25,635 bases of DNA from JAGPHI01 sp036641735 (GTDB lineage: Bacteria > Bacillota > Clostridia > Oscillospirales > Ruminococcaceae), in contig JAVWEG010000031.1 in assembly GCA_036641735.1 (NCBI GenBank), positions 1 through 25,635 of the forward strand. The letters are read 5' to 3'. This document shows, piece by piece, positions 7,237 through 14,689 of the stretch. A model generated the notes under the pieces. The model saw nothing but the letters and a program-made list of their open reading frames with translations, was not told where the DNA came from and did not search any database. Each line of letters opens with the position of its first letter. The stretch's first letter is position 1. The position numbers were made by a program, and so were the translations under genes.

Positions 7237-9060
7237 TTGACGTTTAATAACAAAAACAAATCAAATGACAAAAAAGACGAGAAGCCGCAAGATAAGCGAG
7301 CAAAAATAAAGAAACCGATATCGGTATTCAGCCGCTCTATGCAGCGCGCGGTTAATTCAGATACGGCTTTAAATGATGAGCTTTCATTATATGGTATTTA
7401 TGCGTCTATAGGTCAGTTTTTATATATAATGGGGTTTGAAACCGAGTATTATTTACTGTGCTTATCACGCGTAATTTATGCTGTGTCACGCTATTTGTAC
7501 AAGCATTTTAAGCATATGCTTTTAAGGACATTAATGTTTTTGCGCTTTGTTTTTGAGACGATTACAAAAGACTTTTTGGAGCCTGCAAGGCAAGCTAAAA
7601 GCGGATTTGATAATATCAAAGAAATAATACGCATAGAAAAAGTAAGAGGAAGTAAAGCGCACGCGGCTAAAGCAGGGCTTGCATATCTTGGGCGCGGAGT
7701 GCATAGATACAGACATCTTTTGTTCAATCTCGCAAGCTATCTTTTGCCTGTGGGAGCAGCGGTGCTTTTTGCCTTTACGGCAAAAACAATGCTTAATTAT
7801 ACTTATGCTTTATCGGTAACCTATAACGGTGAGCAGCTAGGCTATATAGCAAACGAAAATGTGTATGAAGAAGCGCAAAATCAGGTGAGAAGCCGTATAA
7901 AAGGGACGAATTCCGCTAAAGATTGGCAGGCAAAGCCGGATTTCAAGTTAACGGTAATAAATGACGAAACCTTGGCATCTACGTACACGCTGGCGGATAA
8001 TTTAGTGAATAATTCGCAAGCGGATATTATGAGCGCTACAGGTATAGAAATAGATGGAGAATTGCTCGGAGTTACTACGGACGGGGCAATATTACAAACA
8101 ACACTTGACAATATGAAAGCACAGTATGCAGATGCTGAAAACGAAAGCTTGCGAGTGGAATTTGTAAAAGACGTAAAGCTGATTGACGGGCTTTATCTTA
8201 CAAGCTCTATTACGCAATCTGACGAGATAGTAGCGAAGCTTACGGGCGAAGTGGAAGGGCAAAAGATATATACAGTGACAAGGGGCGACAGCCCTCAGCT
8301 TATTGCGGAGAAAAACGGTATTCCGCTAAAGGATTTACAGGCGCTCAATCCGCAGATGACAGAAAAAGGCTATAATATGCCAATAGGCTCACAGCTGATT
8401 GTATCGCGCAGTGAAAACTTTTTGCAGGTGAAAACTATTGAAAATACTACTTATACGCAGGTAATTGCCCATAATACAGAAAAGCGTGAATCGGATAAGC
8501 TGTTTAAAAACAAAACCAAAACAATCCAAAAAGGACAAGACGGTGAAAGGCTGATAAATGCCGATATAGTGCGCATAGACGGCGTGGAAATAGATAGAAT
8601 TATATTGAGCGATGAAGTGACAATAGAGCCTGTGGACGAAATAGTGGAGGTGGGTAACAAGAGCACCTATTCTACAGAGGGCTCGTCGGTAGGCTCGGGC
8701 AGCTTTGCGCATCCTGTACCGGGAAAAAGCTATATCACCACTCGCTTTGGACAGGGCGGCCACAGAGGGCTTGATTTATGTGCGCCGTATGGCACACCGA
8801 TTTATGCTTGTGATTCGGGTACGGTAATAGAGGCAGGATATCACGGCAGCTTCGGCAATTATATACTGATTAATCACGGCAACGGTATGACGACACGTTA
8901 TTGCCATATGTCGGGATTTGCGGTAACGGGCGGCACTGTGGCAAGAGGACAGATGATAGGCTATGTGGGACAAACGGGTAACGCGTCGGGTAATCATTGC
9001 CATTTAGAAGTAACAGCAGGAGGCAGGCTTGTAAACCCTGCTCCGCTGATAGGCGAATAA
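7237..9060 (+). CDS. Membrane-anchored LysM-G5-M23 metallopeptidase
   Basis: A 607-residue predicted peptidoglycan endopeptidase. Residues 1 to about 160 are basic and predicted cytoplasmic, with a moderately hydrophobic helix-rich part at 50-110. A membrane segment lies near 163-187. An extracellular region with no recognised family follows, then a LysM module (about 343-390, beginning YTVTRGDS), a G5-like domain (about 395-475) and the M23 domain (about 490-605). The active site is complete: H509 and D513 in GHRGLD, H557 in YCHMS and H587/H589 in HCH. The start is TTG with an AAAGGGA site about 9 nt upstream; no ATG in frame lies near it. tcdA follows with no gap. Confidence 0.9.
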   Translation: MTFNNKNKSNDKKDEKPQDKRAKIKKPISVFSRSMQRAVNSDTALNDELSLYGIYASIGQFLYIMGFETEYYLLCLSRVIYAVSRYLYKHFKHMLLRTLMFLRFVFETITKDFLEPARQAKSGFDNIKEIIRIEKVRGSKAHAAKAGLAYLGRGVHRYRHLLFNLASYLLPVGAAVLFAFTAKTMLNYTYALSVTYNGEQLGYIANENVYEEAQNQVRSRIKGTNSAKDWQAKPDFKLTVINDETLASTYTLADNLVNNSQADIMSATGIEIDGELLGVTTDGAILQTTLDNMKAQYADAENESLRVEFVKDVKLIDGLYLTSSITQSDEIVAKLTGEVEGQKIYTVTRGDSPQLIAEKNGIPLKDLQALNPQMTEKGYNMPIGSQLIVSRSENFLQVKTIENTTYTQVIAHNTEKRESDKLFKNKTKTIQKGQDGERLINADIVRIDGVEIDRIILSDEVTIEPVDEIVEVGNKSTYSTEGSSVGSGSFAHPVPGKSYITTRFGQGGHRGLDLCAPYGTPIYACDSGTVIEAGYHGSFGNYILINHGNGMTTRYCHMSGFAVTGGTVARGQMIGYVGQTGNASGNHCHLEVTAGGRLVNPAPLIGE

Positions 9061-9780
9061 ATGATGAATAATAAAGAGCAATTTGAACGCAGTGAATTAT
9101 TGGTGGGCAGTGATGCTGTAAATAAGCTTAAAAACGCTACGGTGGCGGTGTTTGGGCTTGGCGGAGTGGGCGGATATGCGGTGGAAGCGCTCGCTCGCGG
9201 CGGTGTGGGGCATTTGGTACTTGTGGATAATGATACGGTTAGCGTATCTAATATCAACAGGCAGATTATAGCCACATACAATACGGTAAACGAGTATAAA
9301 ACGCAGGCTTGGCGCGAGCGCATTTTTGCCATTAATCCAAATTGTATTGTGGATACTTATAATGTATTTGTTACACAAGACAATATATCGGATTTTGATT
9401 TTGCAAATTGGAATTATTGCATTGATGCGGTGGATACGGTATCGGCAAAGCTTGGGATAGCACAAGCGGCATACAAGGCAAGCACACCGGTAATAAGCGC
9501 TATGGGTGCAGGCAATAAGCTTAGCGCCGCGCGCTTTGTGGTTACGGATATATATTCTACCAGTGGAGATGCTTTGGCAAGAGTGATGCGCAGAGAGCTT
9601 AAAAAGCTGGGTTTACCGTCACTTAAAGTGGTGTATAGTACCGAAGCTGCAACAAAGCCGCAGCAAGATTGCGAAAAAGAGGAACTGCGCCGCCCCACCA
9701 CAGGCAGTATGAGCTATGTGCCGGGAGTAGCAGGGCTTTTGCTTGCAGGAGAAGTGATAAGAGCAATAGCGGAGATTTAG
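9061..9780 (+). CDS. tcdA: tRNA threonylcarbamoyladenosine dehydratase
   Basis: A member of the E1/ThiF superfamily that uses ATP to convert t6A at position 37 of ANN-decoding tRNAs to the cyclic form ct6A. In 239 residues it has the nucleotide-binding loop GLGGVG (32-37), the acidic D56 after a hydrophobic strand, the NINRQ segment (64-68), and the RRPTTGSMSYVPGVAG C-terminal block typical of TcdA/CsdL and not of ThiF or MoeB. There is no ubiquitin-activating cysteine domain. The start is the first of two adjacent ATGs, directly after the stop of the M23 gene, so it probably shares that transcript. The hairpin after it ends the unit. Confidence 0.9.
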   Translation: MMNNKEQFERSELLVGSDAVNKLKNATVAVFGLGGVGGYAVEALARGGVGHLVLVDNDTVSVSNINRQIIATYNTVNEYKTQAWRERIFAINPNCIVDTYNVFVTQDNISDFDFANWNYCIDAVDTVSAKLGIAQAAYKASTPVISAMGAGNKLSAARFVVTDIYSTSGDALARVMRRELKKLGLPSLKVVYSTEAATKPQQDCEKEELRRPTTGSMSYVPGVAGLLLAGEVIRAIAEI

Positions 9781-9786
9781 TGTTTT

Positions 9787-9832
9787 AAAACGGGCTGTAA
9801 CGTAAATGATTTTTATGTTACAGCCCGTTTTT
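9787..9832 (+). terminator. Rho-independent terminator after tcdA
   Basis: A 20-bp inverted repeat (arms 9787-9806 and 9812-9831, with one G-T wobble) closes a 5-nt loop and is flanked by A and T runs on the two sides. The core is CGGGCTGTAA against TTACAGCCCG. It separates the M23-tcdA unit from the phosphate operon and could work on both strands. Confidence 0.93.
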
Positions 9833-9839
9833 GCGGCAT

Positions 9840-9867
9840 TTTACAATTCCTTTACTAATAGCATACA
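9840..9867 (+). promoter_or_regulatory. Candidate PhoP/PhoB box upstream of pstS
   Basis: Three hexamers start exactly 11 bp apart: TTTACA at 9840, TTTACT at 9851 and CATACA at 9862. Known Bacillus PhoP boxes are TTAACA-like repeats with this period, so the cognate response regulator encoded four genes downstream of pstS may bind here under phosphate starvation. A fourth repeat at 9873 is not convincing. Confidence 0.5.
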
Positions 9868-9894
9868 TAAGTGTGGTATATGCGTCTTATCTTT

Positions 9895-9903
9895 TGCGAT
9901 AAT
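9895..9903 (+). promoter_or_regulatory. -10 element of the pstS promoter
   Basis: TGC-GATAAT is an extended -10 without a clear -35, as expected for a promoter that depends on an activator. It lies 28 nt after the last PhoP-like hexamer and 34 nt before the pstS ATG. Confidence 0.5.
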
Positions 9904-9937
9904 ATTAAAGCACAACAAAAAGAAAGAGGTAAGACAA

Positions 9938-10795
9938 ATGAAGAAGGTTTGTTTATTATTGGCGGCATTAACTATGGTATTTACATTAGCATCGTGTGGG
10001 GATACTGCTAAAAGCAGCAGCGTACAGCAAAGCGGCGGCGCACAGGAAAGCACAAGCACACAGCTATCGGGCAAGGTAAGCACAGGCGGCTCTACTTCTG
10101 TAGAAAAGGTTATAGGCGCTTTGAGTGAGGCATATATGGCGCAAAACAGCAAGGTTACAGTAACATACGATCCTACAGGCTCGGGCGCAGGTATTACGGG
10201 AGCTATGGACGGCTCTTTGGATATAGGCTTATCCAGCCGCAATCTTAAAGACGGCGAGAGCGGCATTACAGCTACACCTTTTGCCCTTGACGGCATAGCA
10301 ATAGTAGTGAATAAGGCGAATGCCATTAATGATATTTCTCTTGATACACTTGCAAAAATAGCTAAAGGCGAAATAACAAACTGGAAAGAGCTTGGCGGAA
10401 AAGATGAGCAGATAGTGTTTATCGGGCGCGAGGCAGGCTCAGGCACACGAGATGGCTTTGAGACTATTGTAAAAGTGAAGGACGAGTGCAAATACTCGGA
10501 GGAGCTTACGGCAACAGGGGCAATTATAGGCAAGGTACAGGCAAATACAGCGGCAATAGGCTACGCATCGCTTGCATCTGTAGATGATAAAATAAAAGCA
10601 CTTACGGTGGAGGGTACAGCACCAAGTGAAGCCACAGTACAGGACGGCACTTATAAGCTGCAAAGACCGTTTTTGATACTGACAAAGGAAAACACAGAGC
10701 AAAGCGCCGCAGTGAAAAGCTTTATAGACTTTGCCACAAACAAGGCAAACGCAGAGATAATAGCTAACGCAGGGGCTGTGCCAATGGCGAAATAA
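9938..10795 (+). CDS. pstS: Phosphate ABC transporter substrate-binding lipoprotein
   Basis: Captures inorganic phosphate outside the membrane and hands it to the PstCA channel. It is 285 residues. The N-terminus is a lipoprotein signal with lipobox LASC (C20), followed by a low-complexity Ser/Gln/Gly linker (about 21-45). Phosphate-binding signatures are GGSTSVEK (50-57), DPTGSGAGI and REAGSGTRDGFE. An in-frame ATG exists upstream at 9806, but it falls in the terminator. The start at 9938 has an AGAGGT site and gives a proper signal peptide. It is the first gene of the pst-pho operon. Confidence 0.96.
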   Translation: MKKVCLLLAALTMVFTLASCGDTAKSSSVQQSGGAQESTSTQLSGKVSTGGSTSVEKVIGALSEAYMAQNSKVTVTYDPTGSGAGITGAMDGSLDIGLSSRNLKDGESGITATPFALDGIAIVVNKANAINDISLDTLAKIAKGEITNWKELGGKDEQIVFIGREAGSGTRDGFETIVKVKDECKYSEELTATGAIIGKVQANTAAIGYASLASVDDKIKALTVEGTAPSEATVQDGTYKLQRPFLILTKENTEQSAAVKSFIDFATNKANAEIIANAGAVPMAK

Positions 10796-10796
10796 T

Positions 10797-11669
10797 ATGA
10801 TGAAAAAAGGCTTGTCGATTATTGAAAAAACAATGCACGTATTTTTCTTCTTGTGCGGAATGACAGCAATAATTGCCACAGGAGTAATTACGGTGTATCT
10901 AATAATTGCAGGACTGCCTGCTATAAAAGAAATAGGCTTAGTGCCTTTTCTTTTTGGTACGCAGTGGCGTTCTACGGCACAAAATCCGCAATTTGGTATT
11001 TTGCCTTTTATCCTTACCAGTGTGTATGGCACACTTGGCGCTGTAATATTGGGTGTGCCTGTAGGTGTGGGTATGGCGATATTTTTGTCTAAGCTTTCGC
11101 CGCGTAAAGCGGCAGGCGGCATACGTACCGCAGTGGATTTGCTTGCAGGTATCCCGAGCGTGGTGTATGGGCTTGTGGGTATGATGGTGCTTGTACCTTT
11201 TATGGCGAAAATTTTTAAATTATCTAACGGCGCAGGGCTGGCAAGTGCTATTATAGTGCTGGCTGTAATGATATTACCGGGAATAGTGTCGGTGTCGGCT
11301 ACTGCACTAAATGCTGTGCCGGAGGATTATGAGCAGGCAAGCTTAGCGCTTGGCGCTACAAAAATGGAAACAATAATAAAAGTAAGCGTACCCTCGGCAA
11401 AGCGCGGCATTGCCACAGGCATAGTGCTTGGCATAGGCAGAGCAGTGGGCGAAGCGATGGCGGTAATGATGGTGGCAGGTAATGTTGCCAATATGCCAAG
11501 CTTGTTTAAAAGCGTTACATTCCTTACTACCGCAGTGGCTAAAGAAATGAGCTATGCCTCGGGGCTGCAAAGAGATGCGCTGTTTAGCATAGCTCTTGTA
11601 CTGTTTTGCTTTATAATGCTAATAAATATAGTACTTGGATTTGTGCTGAAAAGGGAGAAGAACAAATGA
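10797..11669 (+). CDS. pstC: Phosphate ABC transporter permease PstC
   Basis: One of two membrane subunits of the high-affinity phosphate importer. It is 290 residues with about six membrane segments, the first at about 17-42. The binding-protein-dependent transport loop is seen as YEQASLALGATKMETI, which contacts the PstB ATPase, and PSVVYGLVGM is typical of the Pst permeases. It starts 1 nt after the pstS stop at the first of two tandem ATGs, without a clear ribosome binding site, so coupling to pstS translation is likely. Its stop overlaps the pstA start. Confidence 0.95.
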   Translation: MMKKGLSIIEKTMHVFFFLCGMTAIIATGVITVYLIIAGLPAIKEIGLVPFLFGTQWRSTAQNPQFGILPFILTSVYGTLGAVILGVPVGVGMAIFLSKLSPRKAAGGIRTAVDLLAGIPSVVYGLVGMMVLVPFMAKIFKLSNGAGLASAIIVLAVMILPGIVSVSATALNAVPEDYEQASLALGATKMETIIKVSVPSAKRGIATGIVLGIGRAVGEAMAVMMVAGNVANMPSLFKSVTFLTTAVAKEMSYASGLQRDALFSIALVLFCFIMLINIVLGFVLKREKNK

Positions 11670-12508
11670 AAAACAAGCGACGCATAAAAGACAGCATTAT
11701 GTATGCGCTTATAGCTTTGAGCGTAGTTATTACACTTTTGCTTGTAGTGGGGATAATAGGATTTGTGCTGTATAAAGGCATTGGCAATATTTCTATAGAG
11801 CTGCTCACAGGAACACCAAGTGCATTAAAAGATACTGTTGGTATATTACCGTATATTTTAAACACATTGTATTTAGTGCTGCTCAGCATAATTATTGCAT
11901 TGCCGCTTGGGGTGGGCGCTGCTATTTATCTAAATGAATATGCTACGATAAAGCCGCTTGTACGTCTGATAGAGCTTGCGACAGAGGCGCTTGCAGGGCT
12001 ACCGAGCATATTGTACGGCTTAGTGGGTATGCTCTTTTTTGCCCGTTTGCTGGGGCTGCAAACTTCACTTTTGTCAGGCTCGTTAACGCTCGTAATAATG
12101 ATATTGCCTACTATCATTCGCACCTCGCAGGAGGCACTTGCCACTGTGCCAAACAGCTATCGCGAGGGCGCACAGGGGCTTGGCGCTACAAAGTGGTATA
12201 TGCTGCGCACTATCATATTGCCGTCGTCTATAGACGGCATTGTAACGGGGTGCATATTGGCGATTGGGCGCATAGTGGGAGAGAGCGCGGCACTGCTGTT
12301 TACGGCAGGTGTTGGCAGTGTAATAGCCGACAATATATTTAAGAGCTTTGCTTCGTCGGGCGGCTCGCTTGCAGTGGCATTGTATGTGTATGCGTTTGAG
12401 CGAGCGGACTTTGACACAGGGTTTGCAATTGCGGCGGTATTGATTATTTTGGTGCTTATTATAAACTATGCCGCGAAGAGGGCAGGGAAAGGGCTGCGTG
12501 CAAAATGA
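11666..12508 (+). CDS. pstA: Phosphate ABC transporter permease PstA
   Basis: The partner of PstC in the phosphate channel, 280 residues and about six membrane segments. Seen are PSILYGLVGM and the ATPase-coupling loop YREGAQGLGATKWYML, then AIGRIVGESAAL. The open frame extends 20 codons upstream, but those codons are inside pstC. The ATG at 11666 follows GGGAGAAG and overlaps the pstC stop as ATGA, which settles the start. The stop overlaps the pstB start in the same way. Confidence 0.95.
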   Translation: MKNKRRIKDSIMYALIALSVVITLLLVVGIIGFVLYKGIGNISIELLTGTPSALKDTVGILPYILNTLYLVLLSIIIALPLGVGAAIYLNEYATIKPLVRLIELATEALAGLPSILYGLVGMLFFARLLGLQTSLLSGSLTLVIMILPTIIRTSQEALATVPNSYREGAQGLGATKWYMLRTIILPSSIDGIVTGCILAIGRIVGESAALLFTAGVGSVIADNIFKSFASSGGSLAVALYVYAFERADFDTGFAIAAVLIILVLIINYAAKRAGKGLRAK

Positions 12509-13257
12509 GTATTATTACTACAAAAAATCTAGAGCTTTATTATGGGGAAACTAAAGCGCTTAAAGGCATTGATATGGAAATAGAGGAGCTTGAGATAACG
12601 GCGCTTATAGGGCCGTCGGGCTGTGGGAAATCCACGTTTTTGAAAACGCTTAATCGTATGAATGACCTTGTGCAGGGTGTGAGAATAACAGGGGAAGTGC
12701 TATTTGGCGGTGAAGATATTTACGCTAAAGGAGTGGACGTAACACAGCTTCGTAAACGTATGGGAATGGTGTTTCAAAAAGCAAATCCGTTTCCGATGTC
12801 AATATTTGACAATATTGCTTACGGCCCTCGTTTACACAGTAAAATGAGCAAAAAAGAGCTTGCAGATGCAGTGGAAAGTGCGCTGCGCAAAGCGGCATTA
12901 TGGGACGAAGTAAAAGATAGATTAAACAAAAGCGCGCTCGGATTATCGGGAGGACAGCAGCAGCGCCTTTGCATAGCAAGAGCGCTTGCGGTAGAGCCGG
13001 AGGTGCTTTTAATGGACGAGCCTACAAGTGCGCTTGATCCTGCTTCTACTATGCGCGTAGAGGAGCTGATGCGTGAGCTTGCCAAGAGCTATACCGTAGT
13101 GATAGTAACGCATAATATGCAGCAAGCGGCGCGAGTAAGCGATAAATGTGCGTACTTTTTGCTGGGCGAGCTTGTGGAATATGCGCAGACGGAAAATGTA
13201 TTTTCTATGCCAAAGGATAAGCGGACAGAGGATTATATTACAGGTAGATTTGGATAA
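12505..13257 (+). CDS. pstB: Phosphate ABC transporter ATP-binding protein
   Basis: The ATPase that powers PstCA. It has 250 residues, the standard length. Walker A is GPSGCGKST (36-44), the Q-loop is VFQKANPFPMSIFDNI (from 89), the ABC signature is LSGGQQQR (147-154), and Walker B is LLMDEP (168-173) followed by TSALDP. The switch histidine is in VTHNMQQA. The FPMSI stretch after the Q-loop is characteristic of PstB among ABC ATPases. It overlaps pstA by four bases. Confidence 0.97.
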   Translation: MSIITTKNLELYYGETKALKGIDMEIEELEITALIGPSGCGKSTFLKTLNRMNDLVQGVRITGEVLFGGEDIYAKGVDVTQLRKRMGMVFQKANPFPMSIFDNIAYGPRLHSKMSKKELADAVESALRKAALWDEVKDRLNKSALGLSGGQQQRLCIARALAVEPEVLLMDEPTSALDPASTMRVEELMRELAKSYTVVIVTHNMQQAARVSDKCAYFLLGELVEYAQTENVFSMPKDKRTEDYITGRFG

Positions 13258-13263
13258 TTTTAG

Positions 13264-13292
13264 TTTGCAAACCAATAAAAACTTGTTATAAT
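13264..13292 (+). promoter_or_regulatory. Possible internal promoter before phoU
   Basis: TTTGCA (13264-13269), a 17-nt spacer, then TATAAT (13287-13292) preceded by TGT as an extended -10. If active it would start near 13299 and give phoU a leader of only about 10 nt without the upstream AAAGGA. It may therefore be chance, or serve mainly phoB/P and phoR. Confidence 0.35.
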
Positions 13293-13308
13293 GAAAGGAA
13301 TGAACGAT

Positions 13309-13965
13309 ATGAGTACACGGCTTACGTTTGATGAAGAATTGAGCGAGCTGTCGAACGCGCTTATACGTATGGGTGCGCTTGCGAGCGAGGCAATAAGCAA
13401 GGCGATAAACGCTCTTACCAATAACGATGCACAGCTTGCCAACAGTGTGATAGCAGGTGACAGAGACATAGATGATATGGAGCGGACAATAGAGCATCAG
13501 TGCTTAACGCTTTTGTTGCGCCAGCAGCCTGTGGCAGGTGATTTGCGCAAGGTGTCTACAGCTATTAAAATGATAACGGATATAGAGCGAATAGGCGATG
13601 CTGCGGCGGATATAGCAGAGCTTACTATACACGCGCGCGGCACTTTACCGTGCCTTATGCAGCTGCGCAGTATGGCTTCTGCCGCCAAAAGTATGGTGGA
13701 AGATGCAATAAAAGCGTATGTCAACGAAAATCTTGCTCTTGCTGCCGAGGTGATACAGCGCGACGACGAGGTGGACGATTATTTCAATACGCTTAAAAAA
13801 GACATAGCCACAGAAATGGCACACACACCTGATAGATTAGATAGCGCCATAGATGCCCTGATGGTGGCAAAATACCTTGAGCGTCTTGGTGACCACGCAG
13901 TGAATATCAGCGAATGGGTGCAGTTTTATAAAACAGGATATCACAAAAACATAAAGATAGTGTAG
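13309..13965 (+). CDS. phoU: Phosphate signalling regulator PhoU
   Basis: Links the Pst transporter to the PhoR sensor kinase and represses the Pho response when phosphate is sufficient. It has 218 residues and two repeated three-helix bundles. Each carries the metal-binding motif: DIERIGDAAADIAEL in the first repeat and YLERLGDHAVNISEW in the second. The open frame allows starts at 13291 and 13300, but AAAGGA at 13294-13299 is spaced 9 nt from the ATG at 13309, and the chosen N-terminus (MSTRLTFDEEL) aligns with known PhoU proteins. It lies 51 nt after pstB and 10 nt before the response regulator. Confidence 0.93.
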   Translation: MSTRLTFDEELSELSNALIRMGALASEAISKAINALTNNDAQLANSVIAGDRDIDDMERTIEHQCLTLLLRQQPVAGDLRKVSTAIKMITDIERIGDAAADIAELTIHARGTLPCLMQLRSMASAAKSMVEDAIKAYVNENLALAAEVIQRDDEVDDYFNTLKKDIATEMAHTPDRLDSAIDALMVAKYLERLGDHAVNISEWVQFYKTGYHKNIKIV

Positions 13966-13975
13966 GAGAAAAATT

Positions 13976-14689
13976 ATGGCGGCTAAGGCTAAAATTTGTG
14001 TAGTAGAGGACGATAACAGTATTAGGCTATTGCTTGAGATGTCGCTTAAAAGCGCAGGATATGAAGTGATGGCTTTTAATAATGCTGATGATGCCTTAGC
14101 GCAGATGAAAATAAACTGTCCCGATGCTGCTCTTTTGGACGTGATGATGGAGGGCATAGACGGTATAGAGGCAATGCGTATTATACGCTCGGATAAAGCG
14201 CTTGAAAATATGCCTGTAATGATGCTTACGGCTAAAGACAGTGAAACGGACAAGGTGACTGGGCTTGATGCAGGTGCTGATGATTATATGACTAAACCAT
14301 TCAGCGTATTGGAATTATGCGCGAGGGTGAGAGCGCTATTGCGCAGAGTGCGCGATACAGATGAGACAAGCAAAGCGGCAAAATGCCTATTGAGTGAGGA
14401 TTTAAGCGTGGATTTATCTACGCGCGAAGCCACTTTGAAGGGCGAAGTAATAGACCTTACCTATAAGGAATTTGAGCTGCTTACTACACTTATGCAAAAT
14501 GCGCCGAGAGCCTTATCTCGCGATGAGCTGCTGCAATTAGTGTGGGGCTTTGATTTTGTGGGCGAAACGCGCACGCTCGATATGCACATTGGCACTTTGC
14601 GCGCAAAGCTTGGTGAAGATACAGCAAAACCAAAATATATTAAAACAGTGCGTGGTGTAGGCTACCGTTTTACCTGTGAGGTGCATTAA
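13976..14689 (+). CDS. phoB: OmpR/PhoB-family response regulator, probably the Pho regulator
   Basis: The transcription factor of the phosphate two-component system (phoP in Bacillus naming). It is 237 residues. The receiver domain (about 5-120) has the acidic pocket E11/D12/D13, phospho-acceptor D55, T85 and K107. A winged-helix DNA-binding domain follows (about 135-235), with YKEFELL and the TVRGVGYRF C-terminal hairpin. The start has AGGAG about 9 nt upstream, overlapping the phoU stop. The Pho assignment rests on its position after phoU and before a sensor kinase, not on sequence alone. Confidence 0.93.
   Translation: MAAKAKICVVEDDNSIRLLLEMSLKSAGYEVMAFNNADDALAQMKINCPDAALLDVMMEGIDGIEAMRIIRSDKALENMPVMMLTAKDSETDKVTGLDAGADDYMTKPFSVLELCARVRALLRRVRDTDETSKAAKCLLSEDLSVDLSTREATLKGEVIDLTYKEFELLTTLMQNAPRALSRDELLQLVWGFDFVGETRTLDMHIGTLRAKLGEDTAKPKYIKTVRGVGYRFTCEVH

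Noticed and set aside
9841..10533. 230-codon minus-strand open frame opposite pstS
   Set aside because: It is an antisense shadow of pstS. It has no recognisable domains, and its composition follows the opposite strand.
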